Origin: Luteolibacter algae
Lineage (GTDB): Bacteria > Verrucomicrobiota > Verrucomicrobiia > Verrucomicrobiales > Akkermansiaceae
Direction of reading: 5' to 3'
Assembly: GCF_042683045.1 (NCBI RefSeq)
Contig: NZ_JBHUIT010000012.1
Span: 22,475 to 86,474, forward strand
Length of the DNA: 64,000 nucleotides
Numbering within the stretch: position 1 is the stretch's first letter; each line of letters starts with the position of its first letter. Below, one piece after another: positions 42,997 through 53,660 of this stretch. The notes under the pieces are model-generated. The model was not told the origin of the DNA. It searched no databases and saw nothing but the letters and a program-made list of their open reading frames with translations. The position numbers were made by a program, and so were the translations under genes.

Positions 42997-43986
42997 CTAG
43001 GAATTGTATCCCTCAGGGTGGTTTTTGTGCCACTTCCAGGCAGTCTCCACGATCCCCCGGATATCCGTGTATTTGATTTCCCAGCCAAGCTCCTCGCGGG
43101 CTTTCGTGGAATCCGCGTATAGGGCTGGAGGGTCTCCGGCCCGTCTTTCGCCAATGACCTTCGGCACGGTGAGGCCGGTCACTTCCTCCACTGCACTGAT
43201 CACTTCATTGACAGATTGGGGAGTTCCTGTGCCCAGATTGTAGAACAAGGCAGTGCCGGGTGTGTCCAATTTCTCGAAAACCGCAATGTGCGCACGGGAG
43301 AGATCATCGACATGCACGTAATCGCGGAGGCATGTGCCGTCTGGAGTCGGATAATCTGTGCCAAAAATCGTGATCGGACCGCGGCGGCCGGTAGCTGCAT
43401 CGATCACAAGAGGAATGAGGTGCGTTTCAGGATCATGGGCTTCCCCGATTGTGCCATCTTCCGCAGCGCCGGCAGCATTGAAGTAGCGGAAAGCTGCAAA
43501 ACTCAAGCCGTGGGCTCTCGCGCAGTCCTTCAGCATGGTCTCTACATCCAGCTTGGTCTGACCGTAGGGATTAATCGGGCTCTGGGAGAGATCTTCCGTG
43601 ATCGGCAGCTTCTCCGGCACACCATAAGTGGCACAAGTTGAGGAAAATACAAACTTCGAGACTCCGCTATCCTTCATCGCCTGCAACAAGGTTACGACCT
43701 TTGCGAAGTTATTATCGTAGTATTTCAGAGGATCTGTCACCGACTCACCGACATACGCGTAGGCTGCAAAGTGCATCACTAGATCGATTTTTTCCTTCTC
43801 GAAGATCTCTTTCAAAAGTGCCGCATCGCCAAGGTTTCCATCGTAGAACTTGATATGTGGGGCAACAGCCTTGCGATGTCCGAAAACAAGATTATCCAGC
43901 ACCACTGGAGTGTGACCTGCGAGTTCCAACTGCCGCACGCAATGACTCCCGATATATCCGGCTCCGCCGATGACTAGTGTGTTCAT
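42997..43986 (-). CDS. galE: UDP-glucose 4-epimerase
   Basis: This 329-residue extended short-chain dehydrogenase has GGAGYIGSHCVRQL, the catalytic SSTCATYG and PYGQTKLDVE (Tyr-x3-Lys), and GEAHDPETHLIPLV. It interconverts UDP-glucose and UDP-galactose, linking galactose use to cell-surface polysaccharides. It lies beside a beta-galactosidase gene in the same direction, though a gap of about 60 bases and the damaged state of that gene leave co-regulation open. Confidence 0.95.
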   Translation of the reverse strand: MNTLVIGGAGYIGSHCVRQLELAGHTPVVLDNLVFGHRKAVAPHIKFYDGNLGDAALLKEIFEKEKIDLVMHFAAYAYVGESVTDPLKYYDNNFAKVVTLLQAMKDSGVSKFVFSSTCATYGVPEKLPITEDLSQSPINPYGQTKLDVETMLKDCARAHGLSFAAFRYFNAAGAAEDGTIGEAHDPETHLIPLVIDAATGRRGPITIFGTDYPTPDGTCLRDYVHVDDLSRAHIAVFEKLDTPGTALFYNLGTGTPQSVNEVISAVEEVTGLTVPKVIGERRAGDPPALYADSTKAREELGWEIKYTDIRGIVETAWKWHKNHPEGYNS

Positions 43987-44043
43987 GTGGCCGAGTAATA
44001 GCGGCTGGGCAGACTGCTAGTCAAGAGTCCCTCCCCGGGAATC

Positions 44044-47000
44044 TCAATGCCCGGGCCCGATGATCAACGCCCACGCATAGCTGTTTTCAGCCCGTATCCG
44101 GTAAGGCTCGTTCACCGGCATTCCCCATGAATTATCGCCCCCGACTCCCATTTGCAGACAATCCAGGTTTACAGTGATAAAATCTCTTCCGACCATCTCA
44201 GCATCATGGGTCGTAGCCAGTAAATCCTCCATTGAGTATGGCCATGCGCTGACGGAAGATTTCCTTTCCCCTACGGATCTAATCGTGATTCCCCCACCGT
44301 TTCCATCGCTTAGCGAGATCCAGCGGATATCGCTTCGATTGGCGTTCTCCTGAGGCCTTACGTAGTGGCTGACCCAATCGCTGACTGTGGAGCCGTATTC
44401 ACCGATCGTCGCCGAGCTCTTGCGATCCCAGTAATTTTCATGTGGCCCCCGGCCATACCATCTTATTTTCTCCATCTCCCTTGGCAGGGCAAATGTCACA
44501 CCGAGCCTGGGAGGATCGGGTAGATCTGACGCTGTCGAAAAGTCAAAACAGCTCTCCATTAGTAGCCGTCCCTGTTCATCACAGCTGTAGTGAACTCCGA
44601 TCCGGAACTCATTTCCCGGAGAGGAAATGTGCGCTCTGATCATTTCCACCCCGTCCTGGTTTTCAATGATATCCAGTGATTCCACCTTCAGCCGACTGGC
44701 TGCATCTTTCCAGAATCCTAACCTGGAATCAGCTTTTCAGCCCTTGTCATTATCTGTCAGCGCTCTCCAGAAATTCCACGCCATCGGCCTCCGTAGAGCT
44801 TCTTTTCCGCTCAGGATCATGCTCTCGGGCAAACCGGTTTTACCCGAAATCCTATAGGTCCCATTTCCATGCGCTATTTCAATATCGTCACCGGACCGTT
44901 TCGCGAGGAAGGTTCCTCTGGAATTTTCCGCGACCCGGGAGGCATAAGCAACCGGCCACGGAAATTGCTCATAAGCCAGAACGTGACCAGCTGAAGCCCA
45001 TGGGCTGGGATCATCCTGGAGTAACTTGAACGTTACAAAAACCTCAGCCCCCGATCTGGCAGCCATTTCCGCTGAGCTCGCCACAGCAGACACATCGATT
45101 GCCTTGCTCTCGCAAGCGGCAAGACTCATTTTGGGCAATGCTCCCTGTTCGATCACTTTTCCGTTTCTTAAAATTTCATAAAGAAGGGAAAACCCGTTTG
45201 GGTCGCAGGCAAGCATGCGATTTTCGATGGTTAGCACTCCTTCGTTAAGCTTGGCTCCGCCGAAAGCGAACGGTTGATAAACTTTTTTTTACCTCCTGGT
45301 AATGAGGATGCGGGATCCTGTCCGCACCGATTAGCCCATTGATACAAAAGTTCCCATCATTCGGGATATCACCGAAATCGCCCCCATAATAAAAGCCAGC
45401 TTCTGGATCGGACCGATTCCTGTAGAGCGCCTGATCCACCCAATCCCAGATAAAACCGCCGCACAGAATCGGCTCCGAATTGATAAGGTCCCAGTAATCC
45501 TGGAAGTTACCCAAGCTGTTTCCCATTCCGTGGGCGTATTCGTTCATCAGGAAAGGACGGCCCGAAGGGTAGCTGCCGTGCTGCACCTCATTGCTCTCTT
45601 CGCCATGCTCGCCCTTTCGGGAAGCTTCGCCCTTCACATGTTTTTTCAGCCACTCGATATCGGGATAAGTCTGGCTATCTAGATCTGCTGCCAGATTCAT
45701 ATCGGCATACTGAATGAGACGCTTCTCAGGGTCTGCTGCATGGCAGGCCCGGCGCATTTCCATAAATGCAGAACCATAGCCCGCTTCATTACCCAGCGAC
45801 CACATAACGACGCTTGGATGTTGCCGTGCACGGATCACCATACTTTCCATCCTCTCCACCGAAGCCTTCGTCCAATCTGGTAAGTCAGCCGGTAAAACCC
45901 GTTTATGATAGCTCAGCCCGTGGGATTCCACATTTGCCTCGTCCATTATCATCATCCCCATTTCATCACATAGATCATACCACAGTGGATCATTCGGATA
46001 GTGGGCGTTGCGCACGAAATTGATGTTCGCCTGCTTCATCAACACGAGATCCCTTCGCATCAGTTCCCCAGACATCACATAGCCGGTATGAGGATCGAAT
46101 TCGTGCCGATTCACCCCGCGGATCTTCAGTGGAAGCCCGTTATAGAAAAGTTCAGCACCCCTCACTTCCATCTTCCGGAACGCGATTGGCAACCGGAATA
46201 CCTGAATCGTTTTCCCATGAATTTTCACATCAACAATTACCGAATACAGTTTCGGCTGCTCGGTAAACCAAGGGATGACACGAGCGAGAGAAGCAGAATC
46301 TTCCCCTTTGGCAACCACCGCTCCGGCATCATCCAATACGCTGAAATCCCATTCGGGTTTGGCTCCAGCCATCGGGGTGGTATGTAAGGTTATTTTTCCG
46401 GCGCCCGTCGCAGGATCATATTCAGGTTCCGCATAAACGTCCCACAGCCCTGCAGCTGGAATCGCGGCTACAAACACATCCCGGAAAATTCCACCCAGAC
46501 GCCAGAAATCCTGATCCTCCAGATACGAACCATCGCAGTATTTATAAACCTCCACTGCCAACCGGTTTTTCCCTGGACGCAATTTATCGGTGATATCGAA
46601 ATGAACCGGTGAGCGGGAATCCTGGGAATATCCGATCTTCTCACCATTCACCCAGACAAACATTGCCGAGCTCACCCCTGCAAAATGCAGCATAACGCGC
46701 TTGTCATTCCATTCCCTGGGGATCTCGAAATCCCGCAGATAGGATCCTACCGGATTACGCTCGATGTAGCTCGTGAATGTCTTTTTTGGTTCTCCCATGA
46801 CCCGCGGCGGATCGACACGGAACGGATACTTCGAATTGCTATATATCGGTGTCCCATATCCCTCACGTTCCCATGTCGAAGGCACGGAGATCTCACGCCA
46901 CATGCTGCTGTCGAAATCCGTTTTAAAAAAATCCGGAGGCCTCTCCTCAGGTCTCTTACTCCAGTGAAATTTCCATTTTCCATTCAACGAAGCGACCCAA

Positions 47001-47203
47001 GGTGAATTCCCATAGCTAGCCGTTAGAGCGCTCTCAATATCCGGACACGGCCACACATCCACCCTGGGCGGCAAATTCCCGTATCTCGTGATTGCTGCAT
47101 TCTCTATTTCAGCGGGAACAATTTCCTTCCCGCTCGATATAACTACCAACGACACGATCAGCAGCAACACCTGGTATCCTAATCCGCAACCCATATAACC
47201 CAT
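44044..47203 (-). pseudogene. GH2 beta-galactosidase with frameshift and nonsense codon
   Basis: Together the pieces give about 1050 residues of a LacZ-type secreted beta-galactosidase. A signal peptide starts at 47203. The acid/base motif is VVMWSLGNEAGYG and the nucleophile region FLMNEYAHGMGNS; the C-terminal Bgal_small_N domain starts after 45240. Two lesions are visible. A run of 8 A (minus strand, about 45283-45290), where 7 would keep the frame, shifts HYQEVKK into a premature stop at 45245. Downstream, a TGA (about 44735) interrupts DNDKG-stop-KADSRLGF, where LacZ proteins have Trp (TGG). Removing one A restores EVKKVYQPFAFGGAKLNEG. The N-terminal 652 residues keep the active site, but loss of the C-terminal domain normally abolishes activity. 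Confidence 0.85.
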
Positions 47204-47282
47204 TTAAAATTTTTCTCCACCTATCCGGGGATTTACTAGGCCCCGATGGAGCAATCCTGCCCGGCTTTCCCCATGACTGGAT

Positions 47283-47300
47283 ATGGGTAGAATTGCCCAT
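47283..47300. promoter_or_regulatory. 18-bp palindrome, site 1 (lacZ-like / sensor promoter)
   Basis: ATGGGTAGAATTGCCCAT is an imperfect palindrome in the divergent promoter region, 80 bases from the beta-galactosidase start and 57 bases from the sensor kinase start. Closely similar sequences occur at 51882, 51915 and 53661, all upstream of secreted-protein genes near the two-component system. It is a candidate operator for the response regulator at 50306. Confidence 0.65.
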
Positions 47301-47356
47301 GCGTTCCGGCCCGGCTAGTCTTGCCAGAAGCCCCGGGTAACTGAGAGAATCGGAAA

Positions 47357-50302
47357 ATGCCGCTACGCTCAAAAGCCTTCCACCTGATCATTCTGCTTTT
47401 TGCAGTTTCACCGATGAATGCGCGGCCGGTGGAAGAGATCGACATGCTTTTCCGGAATTGGACGACACGGGATGGTCTGCCAAACAATCGGGTGCGTTCG
47501 GTGATCCAGAGCCACGATGGATTTATCTGGCTGGCGACTGATGCAGGTGCGGTCCGGTTCAACGGTGCCAATTTCAAACTCTACGGACTTCGGGAAGGTC
47601 TTCTGGCACCCATCGCACTGACCCTGCTCGAAACGGAAGATCAATCGATTTGGGTAGGAACACTCGGAGGCGGAATCACCGTTCTCAAAAATGGACGGAT
47701 AGAACGCACTTTCACCACCTCGGATGGATTACCTTCAAACTGGATTTCTGATCTTACCACGGATTCATCCGGGAACCTGATCGCGTGGACCCGTAATGGA
47801 GCAGCAATCTTCGAGAAAAATTCATTTACGTCCCTCGTTCCGGCTAATTCCCGTCCGCTCCCTCCACGGTTGATCCTCAAGGATCGGGACGGCTCCACAT
47901 GGCATTTGCACTCGAACAGGGTTCTTTCGGAGCCTACCGATTCCCTACCGATTGAGAATGCGCTAGCTCCGGATAAGCATGTGGTGGGCACGTTGGACCA
48001 TGAGGGGAGAATCTGGGCATGCGGCGAAAACTTTCTCTGGACCAGGAGTGATGGGAACTGGAAATCCATTCCACTTCCGGAGCATTGGGAATCCACTGCC
48101 AGCTCCATTGCCGCAGCGCCGGATGGCACGATCTGGATAGCTTCTCACCGCAGGGGGATCCTCGGATACCGGAACAATCGCTTTATCACACCCACAGCCA
48201 CCCGTGTCTATTCGCCAGCACTTGTGGAAACTGTCACCACAACCAAAGACGGGCAGGTATGGATCACCTCTGCCAACGGAATTTTCCGAATGAGTCCGCA
48301 GACCATTCGCGTCTCTTCTATCGATGACCCCCTGACTGCCAACTCCGCCAATAATATCGGCGGATTGATCGAGTATGCGCCTCATTCCTTCATCGTAGCC
48401 ACCCAAGGAAGCGGCTACTATCGCTGGGAAAACCACCATGCCACCCCGCTTGAGGAAAAAGCAGAAACCGATGTCGGCTCTTACGGCAACGCCCTCCTGA
48501 AGACGCGGGACGGGAGTATCTGGCTGGGAAGCAACAATGGGTTGTTTAAATTGGATTCCAACGGAGGGATCGCCGCCTCGTTCTTGGAATCGAAAAGCGT
48601 ATGGGCGCTCTTTGAGTCAACCGGTGCGATCTGGGTCGGCACCAGCTGGGGAAAACTTTATCGGATTGCCGGCAGGGAACCGGAACTGATCGATTTCGGA
48701 GGCGCAATGGAGCCGGTGAAAGCCATACTTGAAGAACCCGATGGCACACTATGGATCGGCACTCGTGGCAATGGAATCTTTCGCAGAAAAAATGGCATCT
48801 GGAAACGATTCGGCAGGAATGACGGGCTCATCAGCGAGGTGATACGCACCCTCTATCTGGATTCTTCCGGCCGGATCTGGGCAGGCTCGGACGGAGGTGG
48901 CCTATCCCTATTTTCAGACGGTCGATTCATCACGGCAACGAGCAACGAGGGACTACCCAGCGACACGGTTTCTCAAATCATCGCCGACGATAACGGCCGC
49001 TTATGGATCGGCACCCACAAGGGGCTGGGCGTGCTCGACATCGACGATCTAGCGCGGATCGAAGGCGGCAATCCCTCCGGCTTACATCCACTGATTCTTA
49101 GCCAAACAGATGGATTGCCTACCGATGAGTTCACGATCGTTCCCCCGATAAAAACCAGTGACGGATCGTTTGCATTTGCCACGATTCAGGGTTTCATAAG
49201 GATTTCCCCAGATTTCCAGAAGCCGGTAACCGACGCGCCACCTGTCTATCTCGAGCGCGTCGTATCAAACGGCACCGAGCATCTGCCAGCATCAGATACC
49301 ATTTCATTGGAAGCCGGAAGCAAGCGTATTGAGATCGAGTTCTCAGCACTCTATTTTTCAGATCCGGATCGGTTGCAGTTCAGGAACCGACTCCTGGGCC
49401 TGGAAAAGGATTGGCAATATGTGGGAAGCCAACAGAGCGCAGAATACCGGAACCTGGCGCCGAACTCCTACCTCTTCGAAGTCTCCGCCTCCAACGGAAA
49501 CGGTGAGTGGTCCCGCATTCCCGCCACTATAGAAGTCGTAATACTCCCCCATTTCTGGCAAACGCTATGGTTCAAGATTATCGTGTTCTCGGCTTCGATT
49601 GCCTTCGTCGCCCGGATAGTCCGCCAGCGGGAGAAAAGACGGAACAGAGAAAAAATCGGAGCCTTGCAGATCCGGCACGCCATCGACATTGAGCGGGCCC
49701 GCATTGCCCGTGATTTGCATGACGACGTCGGTGCGAGCCTTACACAGATGGCTTTGCAGAGCCAACTGGTCGAACGGAATATCACCCGCCAGCCGGATCG
49801 AGCGAGCAATTATCTTCAGGAAATATTTAAAACCGCGCGGACAATGACTCGCTCGCTTGATGAGATCGTCTGGGCGGTCAATCCCGGCAATGATGTCCTA
49901 GATAACTTCGTATCATTCCTGGCTACCTTCGTGCAGGATTTCGCGGAAGGTGCCGCCTTGCGCACGCGTTTTGATCTACCGGAAAATATTCCGAAAAGAC
50001 CAATCTCCTCCAGTGTCCGCCATCACCTATACCTGGCGACAAAGGAAATTCTTCATAACATCGTCAAGCATGCGGATGCCAGTGAGATCTCTATGGGGGT
50101 GTCGATTGATAAAGGCTCCTGTCAAATCACAATCAGCGACAATGGCCGCGGCTTCACGGGCGAAATCAATGCCCCCGGAGAAGATGGACTAAGCAATCTC
50201 AAAAAACGTTTCCAAGAACTTCGCGGCACCTGTGTCCGCCATAGCGAAGAAGGAAATGGAACATCCTTTGTGATGAAATTTCCCATCGATACACTCAGAT
50301 AA
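47357..50302 (+). CDS. two-component sensor kinase with periplasmic beta-propellers
   Basis: This is a 981-residue membrane kinase. A signal peptide is followed by about 600 residues of Reg_prop propeller blades (repeated DGLPNNRVRSVIQSHDGFIWLAT, DGSIWLGSNNGLFK, DSSGRIWAGSDGGGL). A Y_Y_Y domain comes next (RNRLLGLEKDWQYVG...NSYLFEV), then a membrane helix near 745. The cytoplasmic part has a HisKA_3 box (ARIARDLHDDVGASLTQM) and an HATPase_c domain (YLATKEILHNIVKHA, ISDNGRGFTGE). Such sensors usually bind oligosaccharides, as in Bacteroidetes hybrid systems, but here the regulator is a separate protein encoded 3 bases downstream. It is divergent from the beta-galactosidase gene. Confidence 0.93.
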   Translation: MPLRSKAFHLIILLFAVSPMNARPVEEIDMLFRNWTTRDGLPNNRVRSVIQSHDGFIWLATDAGAVRFNGANFKLYGLREGLLAPIALTLLETEDQSIWVGTLGGGITVLKNGRIERTFTTSDGLPSNWISDLTTDSSGNLIAWTRNGAAIFEKNSFTSLVPANSRPLPPRLILKDRDGSTWHLHSNRVLSEPTDSLPIENALAPDKHVVGTLDHEGRIWACGENFLWTRSDGNWKSIPLPEHWESTASSIAAAPDGTIWIASHRRGILGYRNNRFITPTATRVYSPALVETVTTTKDGQVWITSANGIFRMSPQTIRVSSIDDPLTANSANNIGGLIEYAPHSFIVATQGSGYYRWENHHATPLEEKAETDVGSYGNALLKTRDGSIWLGSNNGLFKLDSNGGIAASFLESKSVWALFESTGAIWVGTSWGKLYRIAGREPELIDFGGAMEPVKAILEEPDGTLWIGTRGNGIFRRKNGIWKRFGRNDGLISEVIRTLYLDSSGRIWAGSDGGGLSLFSDGRFITATSNEGLPSDTVSQIIADDNGRLWIGTHKGLGVLDIDDLARIEGGNPSGLHPLILSQTDGLPTDEFTIVPPIKTSDGSFAFATIQGFIRISPDFQKPVTDAPPVYLERVVSNGTEHLPASDTISLEAGSKRIEIEFSALYFSDPDRLQFRNRLLGLEKDWQYVGSQQSAEYRNLAPNSYLFEVSASNGNGEWSRIPATIEVVILPHFWQTLWFKIIVFSASIAFVARIVRQREKRRNREKIGALQIRHAIDIERARIARDLHDDVGASLTQMALQSQLVERNITRQPDRASNYLQEIFKTARTMTRSLDEIVWAVNPGNDVLDNFVSFLATFVQDFAEGAALRTRFDLPENIPKRPISSSVRHHLYLATKEILHNIVKHADASEISMGVSIDKGSCQITISDNGRGFTGEINAPGEDGLSNLKKRFQELRGTCVRHSEEGNGTSFVMKFPIDTLR

Positions 50303-50305
50303 ATT

Positions 50306-50974
50306 ATGAAAACAGGTTCCAACTCATACGGAGAAAACAGAATCAATCGGATTACCATATCCATAGTGGAGGACGATTCACGTATCCGCTGGGGACTCAC
50401 TGCAATATTGGAAGACGAGGATGATTTCGAATGCGTGGGGTCTTTCGCAAGTGCCGAGGAGGCATTCCAGCATTTACCCGCGCTGAACCCGCAGGTCGTC
50501 CTCATGGATGTCAATCTACCCGGTATAAATGGAATCGAGTGCACAAGGCGATTGGCAAGCTCTCCGAAGCCACCCCAGATCATTATGCTCACCGTGCGAC
50601 AGGACTCCGAAATCATCTTCGATGCGCTAGCGGCTGGTGCCAGTGGATATTTGCTCAAGCCACCCAGCGCCAGGGAACTGGTCGACGCTGTTCGTGACGT
50701 ATTTGCAGGCGGGGCGCCTATGACTGCCTCCATCGCACGCCGGGTGGTCCAATCATTCAAGCAAGTCCGGGCGAAAACCTCCGAGACTGAGAGCCTCTCC
50801 CCGAGGGAGATCCAGGTCTTGGAACTTTTGGTGAAAGGCTTTGCCTACAAGGAGGTCGCCGCGGATCTGGGAATCAGCTACTCAACTGTCCAACGTCATA
50901 TTGAGAGTATTTATCGCAAGCTTCATGTCCATTCCCGCACTCATGCGGTTTCAAAATACCTGGGCGCCCAATAG
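50306..50974 (+). CDS. NarL/FixJ-type response regulator
   Basis: This 222-residue regulator has a receiver domain (SIVEDDSRIRWGL, phospho-acceptor Asp68 in VVLMDVNLPGING, MLTVRQ with Thr, and LLKPP with Lys). Its C-terminal LuxR helix-turn-helix is LSPREIQVLELLVKGFAYKEVAADLGISYSTVQRHIESIYRKL. It is the partner of the upstream sensor kinase and is probably translationally coupled to it. The 18-bp palindromes at 47283, 51882, 51915 and 53661 are candidate targets. Confidence 0.93.
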   Translation: MKTGSNSYGENRINRITISIVEDDSRIRWGLTAILEDEDDFECVGSFASAEEAFQHLPALNPQVVLMDVNLPGINGIECTRRLASSPKPPQIIMLTVRQDSEIIFDALAAGASGYLLKPPSARELVDAVRDVFAGGAPMTASIARRVVQSFKQVRAKTSETESLSPREIQVLELLVKGFAYKEVAADLGISYSTVQRHIESIYRKLHVHSRTHAVSKYLGAQ

Positions 50975-51001
50975 AATACCCCGGGCATCCCTTTCTCCAC
51001 T

Positions 51002-51760
51002 CTAGAGATTTATCATTTTTGGAGGCGTGCTGCTGTTGTCATAAGCCTTGGTGAATCCGGCTTTTTTTAGATCATCCCTGTCCATCGCTCTGGCAGCTCC
51101 ATCGAACATGAATGCATTAGCTTTCCCCGAGTTCCTCAGCCCCACCAAGTTTCCGGATTTCTCATCAATTCTAAAGATTTCACTTCCATCTGATGTAGAG
51201 GAGTCAATCAACAGTGGATACACACCCGGTCTGATCAAATTCGCCAAGGCAAGGGATTTCACATTGGCAGACCTCTTACCAGAATCCTCAACCTTTGTTT
51301 GGATCCATTCAGCTCCAATCTCCGGAACATTGTTGAAGTTGACAGCATAACAATTCCAGTGAGCGGAAGAAGGTGGCAACTGATTCCGATCCCAGTTCAT
51401 AAGCTCGAAGTCATCCAGATCTCTTGAGCCAAGATTCAAAGAGCCAGTGACCATATAATAAGGTCTAAGCTCAAAATTACCGCTGCCACCTTGAAAATAG
51501 GTGCAACGTCCATTCCGCTCTGCCGCATCGCTCAATAGAATCATCCCGCTCTGCCTGAGATTCGAAAGCCGCACAGCGCCAGCTGCACGATCCCTAATCG
51601 TTCCCCGAACAGAGAATACAATCCCTGCCAGCGCAATGATCATCGCAACCACCACCAGTAGCTCTATCAACGTAAATCCGTGGGAGCCGGACGAGTGAAC
51701 GCTCTGGCGAAGGATATTTTTTCTAATACGTGAATCAATCGAGATATCATTATTTTTCAT
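51002..51760 (-). CDS. pseudopilin with type IV prepilin N-terminus
   Basis: This 252-residue protein has a prepilin cleavage/methylation motif after a 28-residue charged leader: HG-FTLIELLVVVAMIIALAGIVFSV. The C-terminal part (LLIDSSTSDGSEIF, ANAFMFDGAARAMDRDDLKK) is the globular domain common in Verrucomicrobiota pseudopilins of type II secretion-like systems. It is usually anchored in the inner membrane after peptidase cleavage. It is divergent from the beta-helix gene, and their shared promoter region holds two copies of the palindrome. Confidence 0.85.
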   Translation of the reverse strand: MKNNDISIDSRIRKNILRQSVHSSGSHGFTLIELLVVVAMIIALAGIVFSVRGTIRDRAAGAVRLSNLRQSGMILLSDAAERNGRCTYFQGGSGNFELRPYYMVTGSLNLGSRDLDDFELMNWDRNQLPPSSAHWNCYAVNFNNVPEIGAEWIQTKVEDSGKRSANVKSLALANLIRPGVYPLLIDSSTSDGSEIFRIDEKSGNLVGLRNSGKANAFMFDGAARAMDRDDLKKAGFTKAYDNSSTPPKMINL

Positions 51761-51881
51761 GGTTTTTTTAGTTTCAGATAAATCAAAAATTTATCTTTTT
51801 ATTTTAATAACTTTCCGAAATCGATGACATTGGAATCATGATCCGAACATAAATAGAATATTGATTACGGAAGTGCTTCAT

Positions 51882-51899
51882 ATTGGCAAAACTGCCCAT
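51882..51899. promoter_or_regulatory. 18-bp palindrome, site 2
   Basis: ATTGGCAAAACTGCCCAT matches site 1 at 14 of 18 positions. It lies 122 bases from the pseudopilin start and 114 bases from the beta-helix protein start. Confidence 0.5.
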
Positions 51900-51914
51900 A
51901 CTACCCTTGCAACC

Positions 51915-51932
51915 ATGGGTAATCTTGCCCAG
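51915..51932. promoter_or_regulatory. 18-bp palindrome, site 3
   Basis: ATGGGTAATCTTGCCCAG matches site 1 at 14 of 18 positions. It lies 33 bases (three helical turns) from site 2 and about 80 bases upstream of the beta-helix gene, the same distance as site 1 from the beta-galactosidase start. Confidence 0.6.
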
Positions 51933-52012
51933 TGACTCTGCCAACCAGGATGTCGATCCTAACGTTCATTAAAAATTTCAGCAGTCTTTTCAATTTCAGA
52001 TAATACTTCCCC

Positions 52013-53593
52013 ATGCGCCATAGCCCATCGTTTTCCAAACTAAGCCAACTATGCATCTTCCTCGGTTTGCTCATGGAGGCGAAGTGCGAGAACCCATCAA
52101 AGATTTTCCAAGACTTTCTCCGTGATAAATCAACCTCGGAACTTCCCGATTATTCGTGGGCCGGTTACAAATTCGGGGAAGAAGGTATTCCCGAACCAAG
52201 GGGGAGGATCTTCAACGTTAACGATTACGGTGCGGTTCCCGATGACGGAATTGAAGACCGAGACCAGATCCAAGCCGCGATCCATGCTGCGGAAAAGGCA
52301 GGAGGCGGAATCGTTTTTTTCCCGAAAGGCCGATTTCTTGTGAATGAAATGGCCGATCGGAAATCCGGTATTTCCGTCGAGCATTCAAATATCATACTCC
52401 AAGGCAGCGGCTCCGGCCCGGAGGGAACTGAGTTGTTCATGCGCCACCATTTGCTGGCAAAGAATCCCCGGCAAATGTGGACCACGCCTGCGATGTTTGA
52501 GTTCAAGGGGAAACACCGGATGAAATCCTTCAAAACAAAAATTCTCAGCCACAAAACAGATAGCGATTTTACGATCACCGTAGCCGATGGATCAAATTTC
52601 AAACCTGGGAACATGGTCATTCTAGCCTCTCAAACGCCGGCGGCAAACGCTCGGAGAATGGCTGGCCTGGAACCTTGGCCGAATTGGAGCACAACGCTGA
52701 ACGCGGGCGTTGCCGTTCGCGAACGTCATGAAATCAAAACCATAAGCGGAAATCTGATAACCTTCGGAGAACCCATCCGCTCCCCCATCATTTCAGATCA
52801 TCCGTGGACCATGGAGAGCTACTCCGCATCGGAGGGATGGGGCGTGGAAAAGCTGTGCTTCCGCGGGAATTTGCAGGGCACCTTTGTCCACCACCAAAGT
52901 GCGGCTGTCGACAGTGGTTGGACTTTTCTAAATATGTCCGCCGCCAAGGATGGATACGCCCGCGATATCAGACTCGTCGATATCAGCCAGGGAATCATTT
53001 TTTCCTCCAGCTTCGCATGCTCCATACAGATGATCGTTTTCGAGGGGAACCGTGGCCACTCCATGACGTCAGCTACGGGAAGCTATGGGATTTTGATGGG
53101 ACCCATATATGATCATACAAAGGATGGTATGTATCACGGGCCTTCGGTAAGCGGAGGAAATATAGGAGGCGTGATCTGGAGGTATTCCGGAAAGGAGAAA
53201 AGCGGTATCGACTGCCATGGATCCTGGCCGTCCTGCACACTGATCGATAAGTCTTCCAGCGGACTGACCGGAAACGGTGGCAGCCATACATCCCTACCCA
53301 ATCATCTGGAGAATCTCACTTATTGGAATTTCCACGAGCTCGGACAAGCGAAAATCGACTATGATTTCTGGGATGCACAAAACCCGGAGTTCCCGAATAG
53401 ATATACAGGAATGAAAGTCGTCCGGCCACATATCATCGGCTTACACGGAGCAGGGAGCACCTTCATTGAAAAACATCTCGGCCTTGTGGAATCCCTGGGA
53501 AAGCCAGTCTCGCCGGAGTCTTTATATGAAGACCAACTGGAGCGTAGGCTTGGATATTTGCCGCGGTGGATCTCAGAAGTGAAAGCCAGGTAA
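52013..53593 (+). CDS. secreted beta-helix protein (pectate-lyase/GH28-like, possibly DUF4955)
   Basis: This 526-residue protein has an N-terminal hydrophobic segment (LCIFLGLLMEAKC) that looks like a signal peptide. FNVNDYGAVPDDGIEDRDQIQAAIHAAEKAGGGIVFFPKGRF is the hallmark opening of Pectate_lyase_3/GH28-type right-handed beta-helices. Repeated turns follow (VEKLCFRGNLQGTFVHHQS..., ARDIRLVDISQGIIFSSS). It presumably acts on polysaccharides outside the cell; whether it is a lyase or a hydrolase cannot be told. It is flanked by palindrome sites 2-4. Confidence 0.78.
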   Translation: MRHSPSFSKLSQLCIFLGLLMEAKCENPSKIFQDFLRDKSTSELPDYSWAGYKFGEEGIPEPRGRIFNVNDYGAVPDDGIEDRDQIQAAIHAAEKAGGGIVFFPKGRFLVNEMADRKSGISVEHSNIILQGSGSGPEGTELFMRHHLLAKNPRQMWTTPAMFEFKGKHRMKSFKTKILSHKTDSDFTITVADGSNFKPGNMVILASQTPAANARRMAGLEPWPNWSTTLNAGVAVRERHEIKTISGNLITFGEPIRSPIISDHPWTMESYSASEGWGVEKLCFRGNLQGTFVHHQSAAVDSGWTFLNMSAAKDGYARDIRLVDISQGIIFSSSFACSIQMIVFEGNRGHSMTSATGSYGILMGPIYDHTKDGMYHGPSVSGGNIGGVIWRYSGKEKSGIDCHGSWPSCTLIDKSSSGLTGNGGSHTSLPNHLENLTYWNFHELGQAKIDYDFWDAQNPEFPNRYTGMKVVRPHIIGLHGAGSTFIEKHLGLVESLGKPVSPESLYEDQLERRLGYLPRWISEVKAR

Positions 53594-53660
53594 TTCCTTT
53601 ACCGACTCTTCGATCCACTGACCAAGGCGCCAACTTCTAATCGCGGTTCCCCTCCCCGGC

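Noticed and set aside
44735..44737. TGA as a recoded Trp codon in the beta-galactosidase gene
   Set aside because: TGA is the normal stop of many intact genes in the window and a separate frameshift also disrupts this gene, so decay is the simpler reading.
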